Source: Sphingomonadaceae bacterium (GTDB lineage Bacteria; Pseudomonadota; Alphaproteobacteria; Sphingomonadales; Sphingomonadaceae). Taken from it: a stretch of DNA of 15,565 bases. Below the pieces are notes generated by a model, which was not told the DNA's origin, did no database searches, and saw only the letters and a program-made list of their open reading frames with translations. Positions within the stretch are counted from its first letter, which is position 1. Every line of letters starts with the position of its first letter. A program made the translations under genes and the position numbers. The DNA lies in NCBI GenBank assembly GCA_016742125.1, contig JACVCM010000004.1:1-15565 (forward strand), in the 5' to 3' direction. Shown piece after piece: positions 1-7,704 of the stretch.

Positions 1-2
1 AA

Positions 3-290
3 CTAGGACCCGACAGCTTCATGGGCGCAACCGATGTTCCCAGGGTGTCGCCCAATATCAGGCCGCATTTCCCCGGTGCGTTGATTCTCAACCAGGATTA
101 CAATCTCGACAAGGCCAACGCCGACATGGCCTCCGGCCTTGCCGATGCAATCAGTTTCGGGCGTCCCTTCATTGCCAATCCCGATCTTGCCAGCCGCCTT
201 CGCTCCGGAGCGGAACTCGCCGAGCTGGACTTTGCCACGCTATATGGTTCAGGAGCTGAGGGCTATGTCGATTATGTTGCGGCGGCATGA
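3..290 (+). CDS. Old Yellow Enzyme-family flavin oxidoreductase (alkene reductase), C-terminal fragment
   Basis: This is the 3' end of a gene whose start lies before the window; the frame is open from base 3 and ends at TGA 288-290, giving 95 visible codons. The segment ISFGRPFIANPDLASRL followed by LYGSGAEGYVDYV is the typical C-terminal end of NADH:flavin oxidoreductases of the NemA/OYE type. The GRPFIANPDL part closes the TIM barrel beside the FMN phosphate, and the GAEGYxDY tail is characteristic of the bacterial alkene reductases. Such enzymes reduce activated C=C bonds with NAD(P)H in the cytoplasm. The gene converges on the GH43 gene with 76 bp between their stops. It does not share the proposed locus operator within the window, so it may simply be a neighbour. 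The substrate cannot be inferred. Confidence 0.85.
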   Translation, partial: LGPDSFMGATDVPRVSPNIRPHFPGALILNQDYNLDKANADMASGLADAISFGRPFIANPDLASRLRSGAELAELDFATLYGSGAEGYVDYVAAA

Positions 291-345
291 CGTTGCACAC
301 CATGACCGGCAGAGATCCGTTTGAAGCGGTATATCCTGACTTGCT

Positions 346-366
346 CAGGCTAGACCCCGCAGCCTG
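346..366. terminator. Weak inverted repeat between convergent genes, possible terminator
   Basis: CAGGCT (346-351) and AGCCTG (361-366) form a perfect 6-bp stem around a 9-base loop, immediately after the GH43 stop codon when read on the minus strand. No T-run follows on either strand, so it is at best a weak or Rho-assisted terminator. The rest of the 76-bp gap between the two convergent genes shows nothing recognisable. Confidence 0.25.
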
Positions 367-1767
367 TCATTCCGAACAGGACACGCCCCGATCATCAAAT
401 TTCAGCCGCGTCGTCAGCAAGGCCCGGAATGTATTGTAGCCGCCGGTATTCGGATGAAAGGCATGGAAGAAAAGCTGCGGCTTTCCATCCAGACCTGGTG
501 CGACCGAGGCATGCCCTGGCGCCCACCAGTCCGACCGGGTCTTGAGCAACGGCTCGGCCTGCTTGACATAGGGGCCGAGCGGATGGTCGGCTACAGCTAC
601 GCCGATGCCGTAAGCTGGCGTTCCAAAATCATTGCCGGCGTAGAAAAGCCAGTAGCGCCCTTCCTGATAGGTGACCCACGGCCCTTCGATAAGATGGCCT
701 TCCCACTCCTGATCGTTGACCAGGACAACACTGTCCTTGCCGATCAACTCACCGGTGTCGGACAGACGCTGCGCGTGAATGGGAGTGCTCATCGCTTCAT
801 GAATCAGCGCGGCATCGGGGTCACGCGCGAGAACGGCCTTCACATGGTTCCAGTTATCAAGCACAGCCTCGATAAGAGGTTGCATGAAAAAGAAGCGTTC
901 CATCGGGCGCCGGGTCTGCGCGAAGGGTAGCAAGGCGGCCGCCACCCTGGCTGTTTTCCGGTCCGCAGGTGCCGAAAACAGCTTGTCGATCAGTTCGGGT
1001 CTTTTGCTCAGCAGTGCGGCCAACGGTCGCGGCCACACCCCGTTGGTATCGCGCTTCCAATAGAGATAACGGTCGCCATTGGTGTCGATAAAAATATGGC
1101 TGTCGATAACGCCGCCGCTGTGGACAGGTTGTGAGCCATCGTCAGCCAGACCTGTCGTGTTGTAAGAAAAACCTGCGAGCAAAGGCTCCCCACGATCTAT
1201 CCAGGGCCCTGTAGGGTGATTGCTTTTTGCTATGCCGATGGCCAGCGCATTATTATGCTGCCGCGCGGTGTAGACGAGCCAGTATTCATCGCCGACTTTC
1301 GCCATTTCGGGCGCCCAGTAATCCCCTACTTTTTTTCCATGTGCTGTCCATGACGGAGCCTTTCCCCTTGGAAAGACAAAGCCTTTGTGGGTCCATGTTT
1401 CCAAATCGACACTGTGCAATATGGGAAATGCATCGAGGGCATCATTTGACGTCGCGACGAGATAATAACCTTCGTCTGTCTTCAGCACGGCTGGGTCGCC
1501 ATAGCCTGCCCGGGACTTGGGACTCAGAAATGTCGTAATCAGCGGGCGCCACGTCGGTGACGCCTCGGAATTTGCCTGAGGCATTTTCGGCGCGTGAGGC
1601 TTACGGGTACCTATATCCCTCGCAAGCTTCGCAAAAAAATTCTTGTAGTCCGAATGCTTGTGCCCCTTGATCACATAATCGAGCGAGCGACCATCGATTG
1701 TGATTGCCAAACGAACGCCGTCACCATGCGCTTCAGCGTCAACTGCATAAATTTGGTTCGTTTCCAT
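367..1767 (-). CDS. Cytoplasmic GH43-family glycoside hydrolase with a large insertion
   Basis: This is a five-bladed beta-propeller glycosidase of family GH43, 466 residues from ATG 1767. The three expected catalytic acids are visible: the base Asp in GYGDPAVL (about residue 91), the pKa-modulating Asp in GGVIDSHIFID (about 222) and the acid Glu in LIEGPWVTY (about 361). No signal peptide or membrane segment is present, so a cytoplasmic enzyme acting on imported oligosaccharides is inferred. Two oddities stand out: a roughly 60-residue N-terminal extension I do not recognise, and an insertion of about 85 residues rich in predicted helix (about 243-328) between the second Asp and the Glu. A TTG at 1791 would add eight residues but has no ribosome-binding site; ATG 1767 has a weak GGGA ahead. 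Family members release L-arabinose, D-xylose or D-galactose; from the neighbours an arabinosidase or galactosidase is likelier. The gene is divergent from the dioxygenase gene. Confidence 0.85.
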   Translation of the reverse strand: METNQIYAVDAEAHGDGVRLAITIDGRSLDYVIKGHKHSDYKNFFAKLARDIGTRKPHAPKMPQANSEASPTWRPLITTFLSPKSRAGYGDPAVLKTDEGYYLVATSNDALDAFPILHSVDLETWTHKGFVFPRGKAPSWTAHGKKVGDYWAPEMAKVGDEYWLVYTARQHNNALAIGIAKSNHPTGPWIDRGEPLLAGFSYNTTGLADDGSQPVHSGGVIDSHIFIDTNGDRYLYWKRDTNGVWPRPLAALLSKRPELIDKLFSAPADRKTARVAAALLPFAQTRRPMERFFFMQPLIEAVLDNWNHVKAVLARDPDAALIHEAMSTPIHAQRLSDTGELIGKDSVVLVNDQEWEGHLIEGPWVTYQEGRYWLFYAGNDFGTPAYGIGVAVADHPLGPYVKQAEPLLKTRSDWWAPGHASVAPGLDGKPQLFFHAFHPNTGGYNTFRALLTTRLKFDDRGVSCSE

Positions 1768-1815
1768 CACGTCCCAATAACGACTCGTCAAATCGATGAA
1801 AAGGGCCTAAATAAG

Positions 1816-1826
1816 ATTTATATGAT
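1816..1826 (-). promoter_or_regulatory. Proposed regulon operator, copy A (exact 11-mer)
   Basis: On the minus strand these bases read ATCATATAAAT, identical to the copies at 2710-2720 and 11034-11044. The site lies in the 84-bp divergent region between the GH43 and dioxygenase genes, where a bound regulator could control both. It covers the ATG at 1822, which argues against that codon as the dioxygenase start. The function is inferred from recurrence and placement only. Confidence 0.5.
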
Positions 1827-1851
1827 AAAATCAAATTTGAAGGAAACTGGT

Positions 1852-2685
1852 GTGCGCACTGATCCGGTTTACGAAGAATCGGACATCATGGCCGGGATTT
1901 ATGGTGACGGAATCATTGCGCTTGCCGACGCCTATGACGTCACATTGATCGAGACGATGCGGCGTAGCATCGAACGGCTCTTCGATGAAGCGCGTCACAC
2001 CGAAGGCGGTGCTCTCCCGCGCGGTCCGCAGCGCTGGTATGTCGAGGTCGCGCCTGAACGGATCGATGGTTTTGTTCCGATCATATCGCACCGATGGTTT
2101 CAGGCGGTGTGCGATGCGGTGCTGGGACCGGACTGGAAAATTGTCGAAGTGGGCTTTGACATTCCGTTCCCGGGAGCCACGCTGCAACCCTGGCACAGGG
2201 ATTTTGCCGCGCCCAAAATGACATTGGAAGGCAGACAGATCAACTCACTTGCATTCAACCTGACCGCCGTCGACACCACAGTAGAAATGGGACCATTCGA
2301 AATTGCGCCTGGTACCCAATGGGACAGGGTGGACGAATGTCCTCGGGGCATGTTTCCGGACCCGTTGCGCTGGCCCCGCTATGAAGCGCGAAAAGTCGCG
2401 AAGCTGGCGCAGCGAGGCAGTATTTCGGCACGGTCGGCGTTGACCATCCATCGAGGCACGCCAAATGTCTCACGGCATGCCCGACCGGTGCTGGTTATCG
2501 GCGTGGATGGGCCAAGCGCCACCAATGCGGCGCACCATGATTTACAGATGACTGCGGAATTCCTGGCAGCATTACCCGAAAATCTGAGAAGCCGCTTTAG
2601 CGGCAGGATTGTCGAAGAAATCACCGCAGTTCGGCAAAACCATGTTATCGAAGGACTGATCGAACCGGCAAACAGCGGATATTGA
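1852..2685 (+). CDS. PhyH-type Fe(II)/2-oxoglutarate-dependent dioxygenase
   Basis: The product (277 residues) has the facial triad of phytanoyl-CoA-dioxygenase-type hydroxylases. WHRD supplies His115 and Asp117, TIHRGTPNVS supplies distal His200, and Arg211, eleven residues later, fits the 2-oxoglutarate-binding Arg. Such enzymes couple decarboxylation of 2-oxoglutarate to hydroxylation of a small organic substrate in the cytoplasm; the substrate here is unknown. I chose GTG 1852 because GAAGGA (1839-1844) sits 7 bases before it, a good ribosome-binding site. ATG 1822 would add ten residues but has no clear site and falls inside the proposed operator. The ABC importer begins 56 bp downstream and the GH43 gene diverges upstream, so co-regulation with sugar uptake is likely. 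It could modify an unusual or methylated sugar, or act on an unrelated compound; nothing in the sequence decides. Confidence 0.8.
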   Translation: MRTDPVYEESDIMAGIYGDGIIALADAYDVTLIETMRRSIERLFDEARHTEGGALPRGPQRWYVEVAPERIDGFVPIISHRWFQAVCDAVLGPDWKIVEVGFDIPFPGATLQPWHRDFAAPKMTLEGRQINSLAFNLTAVDTTVEMGPFEIAPGTQWDRVDECPRGMFPDPLRWPRYEARKVAKLAQRGSISARSALTIHRGTPNVSRHARPVLVIGVDGPSATNAAHHDLQMTAEFLAALPENLRSRFSGRIVEEITAVRQNHVIEGLIEPANSGY

Positions 2686-2709
2686 CGTAGGCATTGGTAT
2701 CGGTAATAC
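2682..2709 (+). promoter_or_regulatory. Candidate sigma-70 promoter for the ABC importer operon
   Basis: TTGACG (2682-2687, overlapping the dioxygenase stop codon) and TAATAC (2704-2709) are separated by 16 bases, a plausible -35/-10 pair. The shared 11-mer follows directly at 2710-2720, across the expected transcription start, a typical repressor position. The importer may also be transcribed by read-through from the dioxygenase gene. Confidence 0.4.
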
Positions 2710-2720
2710 ATCATATAAAT
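2710..2720 (+). promoter_or_regulatory. Proposed regulon operator, copy B (exact 11-mer)
   Basis: ATCATATAAAT, identical to copies A and C, lies in the 56-bp gap ahead of the ABC ATPase gene, just downstream of a plausible -10 element. The flanking bases are also AT-rich, so part of the similarity could reflect promoter composition; the exact 11-base match makes a specific site more likely. Confidence 0.5.
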
Positions 2721-2741
2721 AATATAAAATGAGGAGCGGAT

Positions 2742-3839
2742 TTGGCCAGTCTTTCATTGATCGATGTGCACAAACGCTATGGCAGTACCGCCGTGCTCGA
2801 TGGCGTTTCGCTCGAAATGGAAAAAAAGGAATTCATTGCCTTTCTCGGTCCGTCCGGAAGCGGCAAATCGACGCTCTTGCGCATTATCGCCGGATTGGAA
2901 ACGGCGGATAGCGGCGAAGTCTGGCTGGATGGTCGGCGGATTGACGGGCTCACGCCGGGAGATCGCGGGGTGGCACTGGTTTTCCAGCAATATGCGCTCT
3001 ACCCCCATATGACTGTCCGCGAGAATATGGCCTTCGGTTTGCGCAATGCGAAAGTTCCGGCTTCGGAGATTACCACGCGGATCGAGCAAGCTGCCAGAAC
3101 ATTGGAGATCGACCAGCTGCTCGACCGCAAGCCCGGACAACTTTCCGGCGGTCAGCGCCAGCGCGTTGCGATTGGGCGAGCGATCGTCAAGGCGCCCAAA
3201 TTGTTTTTGCTCGACGAACCCTTGTCCAATCTCGATGCGGCGCTTCGCAACAGGACGAGGGTGGAGCTTGCCCAGTTGCGCCAGCGTGTAGATGCAGCGG
3301 TCATCATGGTCACGCATGACCAGGCCGAGGCAATGACCCTGGCTGACAGGATCGTCGTCATGAGCGACCGGAGTATCCAGCAAGTCGGAACGCCGATGGA
3401 GATTTATGACCGCCCTGCCAATCGCTTTGTAGCGGGCTTTGTCGGGTCGCCGGCCATGACGATGTTGCCTGTAACGCTCGATCCGTCCGGCAATGCCGAT
3501 GCAATCGTTCGTCTGGGCAACGGCACCCTGATCGCGACGCAGATCAAGCGTGAGGAGCTGACAGGTGAAACAAGCTTCGACCTGGGACTTCGACCCGAAA
3601 GCGTCACCGTTGCGGCAGTCGGCGCAGGCACTCTCGACGCCGAAGCGGTCATCGTCGAACGCCTGGGGGACCGCACTTTGGTCTATGCACGACTGGACGA
3701 CGGATCGGAAATCACCGCCGTAGATCGCGGTGACAGCAAATTGCACATGGGCGACCGCTTGGGATTGCTGATTGACGGACGGAGCGCGCATCTGTTTGGG
3801 AGCGACGGTTCCGGCTATCATGCCGAGCAGACAATATGA
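2742..3839 (+). CDS. Sugar ABC importer ATPase (MalK/UgpC type)
   Basis: This is the cytoplasmic ATPase that powers sugar import, 365 residues, normal for the MalK/UgpC/MsmK group. Visible motifs are Walker A GPSGSGKST (36-44), the Q-loop in VFQQYALYP (about Q82), the signature LSGGQRQR (134-141), Walker B LFLLDEP (154-160), the D-loop SNLDA and the switch His192 in VTHDQAEA. A C-terminal regulatory region of about 130 residues follows, including LGLRPESV as in the TOBE/OB-fold domain of importers. The start is TTG 2742: GAGGAG (2731-2736) is placed 5 bases before it, and the family sequence begins at once. The stop overlaps the next start as ATGA. MalK-type ATPases can serve several permeases, so this one may energise other importers too. 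Confidence 0.95.
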   Translation: MASLSLIDVHKRYGSTAVLDGVSLEMEKKEFIAFLGPSGSGKSTLLRIIAGLETADSGEVWLDGRRIDGLTPGDRGVALVFQQYALYPHMTVRENMAFGLRNAKVPASEITTRIEQAARTLEIDQLLDRKPGQLSGGQRQRVAIGRAIVKAPKLFLLDEPLSNLDAALRNRTRVELAQLRQRVDAAVIMVTHDQAEAMTLADRIVVMSDRSIQQVGTPMEIYDRPANRFVAGFVGSPAMTMLPVTLDPSGNADAIVRLGNGTLIATQIKREELTGETSFDLGLRPESVTVAAVGAGTLDAEAVIVERLGDRTLVYARLDDGSEITAVDRGDSKLHMGDRLGLLIDGRSAHLFGSDGSGYHAEQTI

Positions 3840-4708
3840 CCAGGCACGACCGCTTTGGCGGATTTGCTTTCGTGCTTCCCTTTGTCGGCTTTTACAGCTT
3901 TCTGTTGATCTTGCCCTTCTTCATGGGATTATGGATCAGCCTGCACCGCGCGGACCTATTCGGCGCACGCAAATGGGTCGGCCTCGACAACTATGTACGG
4001 CTGTTTGGCGACCCGGTTTTTTATCAGGCGATGGGAACGACATTCACGCTGGCCTTGCTTATCGTTCCTGCGCTTACAGTCATCACGTTGCTGCTCGCAC
4101 TGGCGCTCAATCGGGCGACCCGTTCGGCGGCGATTTTTCGCGGACTTTTTTTCTCGTCCTCGGTGCTGTCGGTCACCATCGTCACGTTGATCTGGCGCTT
4201 CGTGCTGACGCCGGATGCGGGCCTCATCGCGAAAGTGTTCACTGCAGTTGGACTGGAACCTATTCCGTTTCTGAGTCACCCCGATTGGACTATCCCGGCG
4301 ATTGCTATCACGACCATCTGGTGGGGCCTCGGCTTGCCGATGATGCTGTTTCTTGCAGGACTCCAGCAAATTCCGCAGGACATGTACGAAGCCGCGGCAT
4401 TGGACCGCGCGAGCCGTTGGACGACCTTTTTCCGGATTACCCTGCCATCGCTCCGCCGGACGACCATATTGGTGGTGATGCTGCAGACGGCGGCCCAGCT
4501 GCAGATATTCGGACAGGCGCAATTGCTGACATCAGGCGGCCCGAGTGGCAGCTCTCGACCGATCGTTCTATATATTTATGAAATAGCCTTCGGTCGGTGG
4601 GAGCTCGGTTATGCCGTGGCAGCGGCCGAAGTGCTCTTCCTCCTCGTGCTTGTTCTGACGCTGGCGCAATACTGGCTTTCAACGCGCAAAGAGGATGCCA
4701 TCCGATGA
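3836..4708 (+). CDS. Sugar ABC importer permease 1 (MalF/UgpA type)
   Basis: This is an inner-membrane permease of 290 residues with about six hydrophobic segments, the size of UgpA/LacF-type subunits without the extra MalF domain. The cytoplasmic EAA loop is clear at about 184-204 (MYEAAALDRASRWTTFF), with the conserved EAAxxDGA-type core that docks onto the ATPase. The N-terminal segment FVLPFVGFYSFLLILPFFMGLWISL and the following VGLDNYVRLFGDP motif are typical of the first subunit of CUT1 carbohydrate importers. Its ATG overlaps the ATPase stop by four bases and its own stop overlaps the next start in the same way, so the subunits should be translationally coupled. The specificity cannot be read from the permease. 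Confidence 0.93.
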   Translation: MTRHDRFGGFAFVLPFVGFYSFLLILPFFMGLWISLHRADLFGARKWVGLDNYVRLFGDPVFYQAMGTTFTLALLIVPALTVITLLLALALNRATRSAAIFRGLFFSSSVLSVTIVTLIWRFVLTPDAGLIAKVFTAVGLEPIPFLSHPDWTIPAIAITTIWWGLGLPMMLFLAGLQQIPQDMYEAAALDRASRWTTFFRITLPSLRRTTILVVMLQTAAQLQIFGQAQLLTSGGPSGSSRPIVLYIYEIAFGRWELGYAVAAAEVLFLLVLVLTLAQYWLSTRKEDAIR

Positions 4709-5541
4709 GCGCAGCAGCCACTCGCAACCGGTTGCCTCTGCCCGCGCTGATCGGGGTCGTCATTGGCGCGGCGATTATGGTTGCGCCGTTGTTATGGACA
4801 TTATTGCTCTCCCTCAAAAGCAATAGTGAATTGATGCGCGACAGTGCGGCTGCGCTGTCGCCACCCTATACGCTCGGCAATTACCGCGACATATTGGCAG
4901 GGTCGGACGTACCACTCTGGTTACTCAACAGCCTGATCGTGTCGCTTGGCACAACGGCCGCAGTCTTGCTGCTATGCTCGCTGGCCGGCTATGGCTTTGC
5001 CCGGCTCGACTTCCCATGTCGTCGCAGCCTGTTCATCTTCGTGCTCCTTGGTCTGGCCATTCCGGAGCAGGCCGTCATCCTTCCGCGGCATCAGCTGTTT
5101 GCGAGCATGGGCTGGCATAACAGCTATGGCGGGCTGATCCTGCCCGGCCTTGCTGCGCCCTTCGGTGTATTTTTCATGACGCAATATTTTCGGGCAATTC
5201 CAAAAGATCTTGACGAAGCGGCCATGCTGGATGGCGCGTCGCGGTTCCGGATATTCTGGAAAGTGCTTTTACCTTTGTCCCTGCCCGCACAGGCCACGCT
5301 TGGAGTGTTTACCTTTCTGGGTTCATGGAATGACTATTGGTGGCCGCTCATTTCCGCGACCACGAGCGATAAATATACGCTGACGGTGGGCCTTGCGTCT
5401 TCGCAGATGAACTATGCCCAGACGAGCGGACTGGGTTTTCTGATGGCGCAGGCGGTGTTCGCGTCCATTCCGATATTGATCGTCTACATCATTTTCCAGA
5501 AACAGATTGTCGGCGCGATGGCCGGGGCGGCAACGCGATGA
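4705..5541 (+). CDS. Sugar ABC importer permease 2 (MalG/UgpE type)
   Basis: This is the second inner-membrane permease, 278 residues with six predicted hydrophobic segments. The EAA loop lies at about 171-190 (EAAMLDGASRFRIFWKVLLP). The C-terminal part with FTFLGSWNDYWWPL is the usual MalG-group signature. An open frame continues upstream to 4597, but ATG 4705 is chosen: it overlaps the stop of permease 1 as ATGA, has GAGG (4691-4694) upstream, and gives the normal family length. The gene ends by overlapping the start of the binding-protein gene. With permease 1 it forms the CUT1 heterodimer through which the sugar crosses the inner membrane. Confidence 0.93.
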   Translation: MSAAATRNRLPLPALIGVVIGAAIMVAPLLWTLLLSLKSNSELMRDSAAALSPPYTLGNYRDILAGSDVPLWLLNSLIVSLGTTAAVLLLCSLAGYGFARLDFPCRRSLFIFVLLGLAIPEQAVILPRHQLFASMGWHNSYGGLILPGLAAPFGVFFMTQYFRAIPKDLDEAAMLDGASRFRIFWKVLLPLSLPAQATLGVFTFLGSWNDYWWPLISATTSDKYTLTVGLASSQMNYAQTSGLGFLMAQAVFASIPILIVYIIFQKQIVGAMAGAATR

Positions 5542-6845
5542 AGCGGTCCCGCTTTCTGCTCGCAATGGCTGCCGTGTTCACGCTAGCCAGTTGTGAACGT
5601 GTGGACGACCGGCCAACGCTCGTCATCCAGCGTTTTTTCGGCGAATGCGGAGCGGTCTACGGCCGCAGCATCGACGTCGGCAAAGCCGATACCGAATGCG
5701 GCATCCTGACCACGATATTGAACCGGTTCATTGCCGAAAATCGCGATATCAATGTCAAGGTCAACGTTGTGGCCTGGCCGGGATACCCGCAACTGGCTGC
5801 CCAGATTGCGGCAGGCGACCCGCCCGATCTGGTAACCATGCACCAGTCGGTTATCTCCGATTATCAGGGTCGCGGTCTGCTAGCGCCGTTGGACCAGTAT
5901 CTGGCAGAAGCGGGCATCGATACCGATGACTTGACGCTGGCAGGACAGCGGGGCGCGGTCAAGGACGGGCGCTACTACGCCATGCCTTGGGACACCATCG
6001 GACGACTGTGGCATATCAACACCGATTTGATGGCCAAAGCCGGGTTAATGGCAAATGGCAAACCCGTACTTCCAAACTCCCCGGACGAACTGTTGGAACA
6101 TGCACGGCGGTTTAAGGCGGCGACCGGAAAGCCCTACCTTATCCAGGCGCAGGTCAGCGCCCCCGACTATCTGGTGGCAAATCTCTACACCTATTTGCTG
6201 GCGCAGGACGTGCAGATGTTTCCCGACGGTCGGCATATCCGGCTAAATACCCCACAAGCGCGCGAAATCGTGCAGCTGTACAAGACGTTGAACACGGAAA
6301 AGCTGACCACTATCGCGCAGGATTTTCCGGCTGCCACGGCCAGTTTCGTCAACGGCGAAGGCGGCATTTTTCCGACCGGCACCTGGATGATCGGACCTTA
6401 TGACGATGCCGCGCGGGCCAGCGACTCACGGCTCGGTGGGTACGCTATGCTTCCATTCCCGCGACTGTGGGGCAACAGTGCCGCGTTCGTCGATGGCCAT
6501 GCCTGGGTTGTTCCGGCGGATGAACGCACCCCGGAAGAGCGCCGCGCCATAACGCGCTTCCTGAAATTCGCCGCACAGTATAACGCAGACTGGGTGCGCA
6601 CCGGACATCTGCCGGCATTGCGCGCCGTGCTCGACGCGCCGTCGTTCAGGGCACAGCCGCATCGCAGCGATATCGCTGCAATGGCGGCTACCGGGCGGCA
6701 GCTTCCGGATTATGTGCAGCGCCAATCGGCTATTCAGGGCTTGATCGGCGAGGAGCTCGAAGCTGCGGTTACCGGCTTGAAGCCGATCGACAGGGCGCTG
6801 GCCGATGCCGAGCGTCGGGTGAACGAGCTGCTGGCGCAGATATAG
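5538..6845 (+). CDS. Sugar ABC importer substrate-binding lipoprotein (family 1)
   Basis: This extracellular solute-binding protein (435 residues) delivers the sugar to the permeases. The N-terminus has two Arg/Lys residues, a hydrophobic stretch and a lipobox TLASC with Cys19, predicting signal-peptidase-II cleavage and membrane anchoring. WPGYPQLAAQIAAGDPPDLV and the later YYAMPWDTIGRLWHIN are typical of CUT1 binding proteins. A gap carrying two cysteines (C37 and C54, in the GECG and TECG motifs) precedes the usual core and may form a disulfide. A lipid-anchored binding protein is less usual in Gram-negative bacteria, where most are soluble in the periplasm. The gene is last in the importer operon, overlaps permease 2 as ATGA, and ends only 3 bp from the convergent lactonase stop. 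The ligand is inferred, from neighbours only, to be a galactose- or arabinose-containing sugar. Confidence 0.9.
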   Translation: MKRSRFLLAMAAVFTLASCERVDDRPTLVIQRFFGECGAVYGRSIDVGKADTECGILTTILNRFIAENRDINVKVNVVAWPGYPQLAAQIAAGDPPDLVTMHQSVISDYQGRGLLAPLDQYLAEAGIDTDDLTLAGQRGAVKDGRYYAMPWDTIGRLWHINTDLMAKAGLMANGKPVLPNSPDELLEHARRFKAATGKPYLIQAQVSAPDYLVANLYTYLLAQDVQMFPDGRHIRLNTPQAREIVQLYKTLNTEKLTTIAQDFPAATASFVNGEGGIFPTGTWMIGPYDDAARASDSRLGGYAMLPFPRLWGNSAAFVDGHAWVVPADERTPEERRAITRFLKFAAQYNADWVRTGHLPALRAVLDAPSFRAQPHRSDIAAMAATGRQLPDYVQRQSAIQGLIGEELEAAVTGLKPIDRALADAERRVNELLAQI

Positions 6846-6848
6846 CTG

Positions 6849-7703
6849 TCACCCGGCAAAGGGCATTTCGGCGATGCCGCGAACGCCTGGCTTGAAGGAA
6901 AACAGCCCGCCCGCATCAGGTTGACCGCAACGTTCCTCCGCTGTCAGGTCCCGCGATGCCGAAGAAATGAAAATCCTGTCCATGTCGGTGCCGCCAAAGG
7001 CAACGCTGGTGGGCCTTTGAACCGGCATCGGCACTTCGAGAAGCATCTCGCCATCGGGCGAAAAACGCCGAATGCACCAGCCATCCCAGAAAGCGATCCA
7101 GAGGCAGTTTTCGGCATCGACCGTCATCCCGTCGGGATAGCCATCCTCATGCTTGAATTGCAGGAACAGTTTGCGGTGGGTAGCGTTGCCCTTCGAGTCC
7201 AGAATAAAGGCATAGACTCGCTGGAGCGCGCTATCGGTATGATACATGATCCGGCCATCGACGCTGAATGCAGGACCGTTGGTGACGCGATAGCCGGTGT
7301 CGATTGCCGTACAACCTAAGTCTGGATCTATCCGGTAGAGGGTGCCGTTACTGGCCTGCTCAGCATGATCCATCGTCCCGGCCCAGAAACGCCCTGCGCG
7401 ATCCACCTTGCCGTCATTGAACCGGTTCTCCGGCAAATGCGCTTCGGGGTTAAAGAGATGTTTAATTTGGTACGCATCGTCAAAGGCCAGCACGCCGTTA
7501 TGGCCTGCGCCTATAAAGCCACCCGAATCACGCGGCACAATCGAGCAGATTTTTTCTGTCAAAGGATGGCGCGACAGGCCGTTCGTTTCAGTCCACTCGA
7601 ACAGTTCAGGCGCATTGATATCAACCCACAACAGGCGTTGATCACGCACCGACCAGCACGGCCCTTCGCCCAGAATGGCACGAACGTCGGCAAGGCATTC
7701 CAT
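6849..7703 (-). CDS. SMP-30/gluconolactonase-family sugar lactonase (probable galactonolactonase)
   Basis: This metal-dependent six-bladed propeller lactonase has 284 residues. The metal and active-site residues of the SMP-30 family are visible: Glu13 in LGEGPCW, Asn96 in RFNDGKVD, Asn142 in TNGPAFS and Asp191 in YPDGMTVD. It would hydrolyse the galactono-lactone made by the galactose dehydrogenase encoded two genes upstream, giving galactonate in the cytoplasm; no signal peptide is seen. ATG 7703 is chosen because it lies one base after the stop of the regulator gene, an arrangement for translational coupling. ATG 7745 would add 14 residues overlapping that gene. The family assignment is firm; substrate specificity is inferred from context, since relatives act on gluconolactone, arabinonolactone and xylonolactone. 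Confidence 0.9.
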   Translation of the reverse strand: MECLADVRAILGEGPCWSVRDQRLLWVDINAPELFEWTETNGLSRHPLTEKICSIVPRDSGGFIGAGHNGVLAFDDAYQIKHLFNPEAHLPENRFNDGKVDRAGRFWAGTMDHAEQASNGTLYRIDPDLGCTAIDTGYRVTNGPAFSVDGRIMYHTDSALQRVYAFILDSKGNATHRKLFLQFKHEDGYPDGMTVDAENCLWIAFWDGWCIRRFSPDGEMLLEVPMPVQRPTSVAFGGTDMDRIFISSASRDLTAEERCGQPDAGGLFSFKPGVRGIAEMPFAG

Positions 7704-7704
7704 G

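Noticed and set aside
1594..1851. The long upstream extension of the dioxygenase frame, starting at 1594
   Set aside because: It overlaps the N-terminal coding part of the divergent GH43 gene, has no family similarity, and GTG 1852 has a good ribosome-binding site.
2754..3821. A 355-codon open frame on the minus strand opposite the ABC ATPase gene
   Set aside because: The plus strand encodes a full ATPase with all its motifs; the reverse frame shows no recognisable domain and is a codon-bias shadow.
4597..4704. The upstream extension of the permease 2 frame, starting at 4597
   Set aside because: It would overlap permease 1 by over 100 bases; ATG 4705 gives an ATGA coupling and the normal length.
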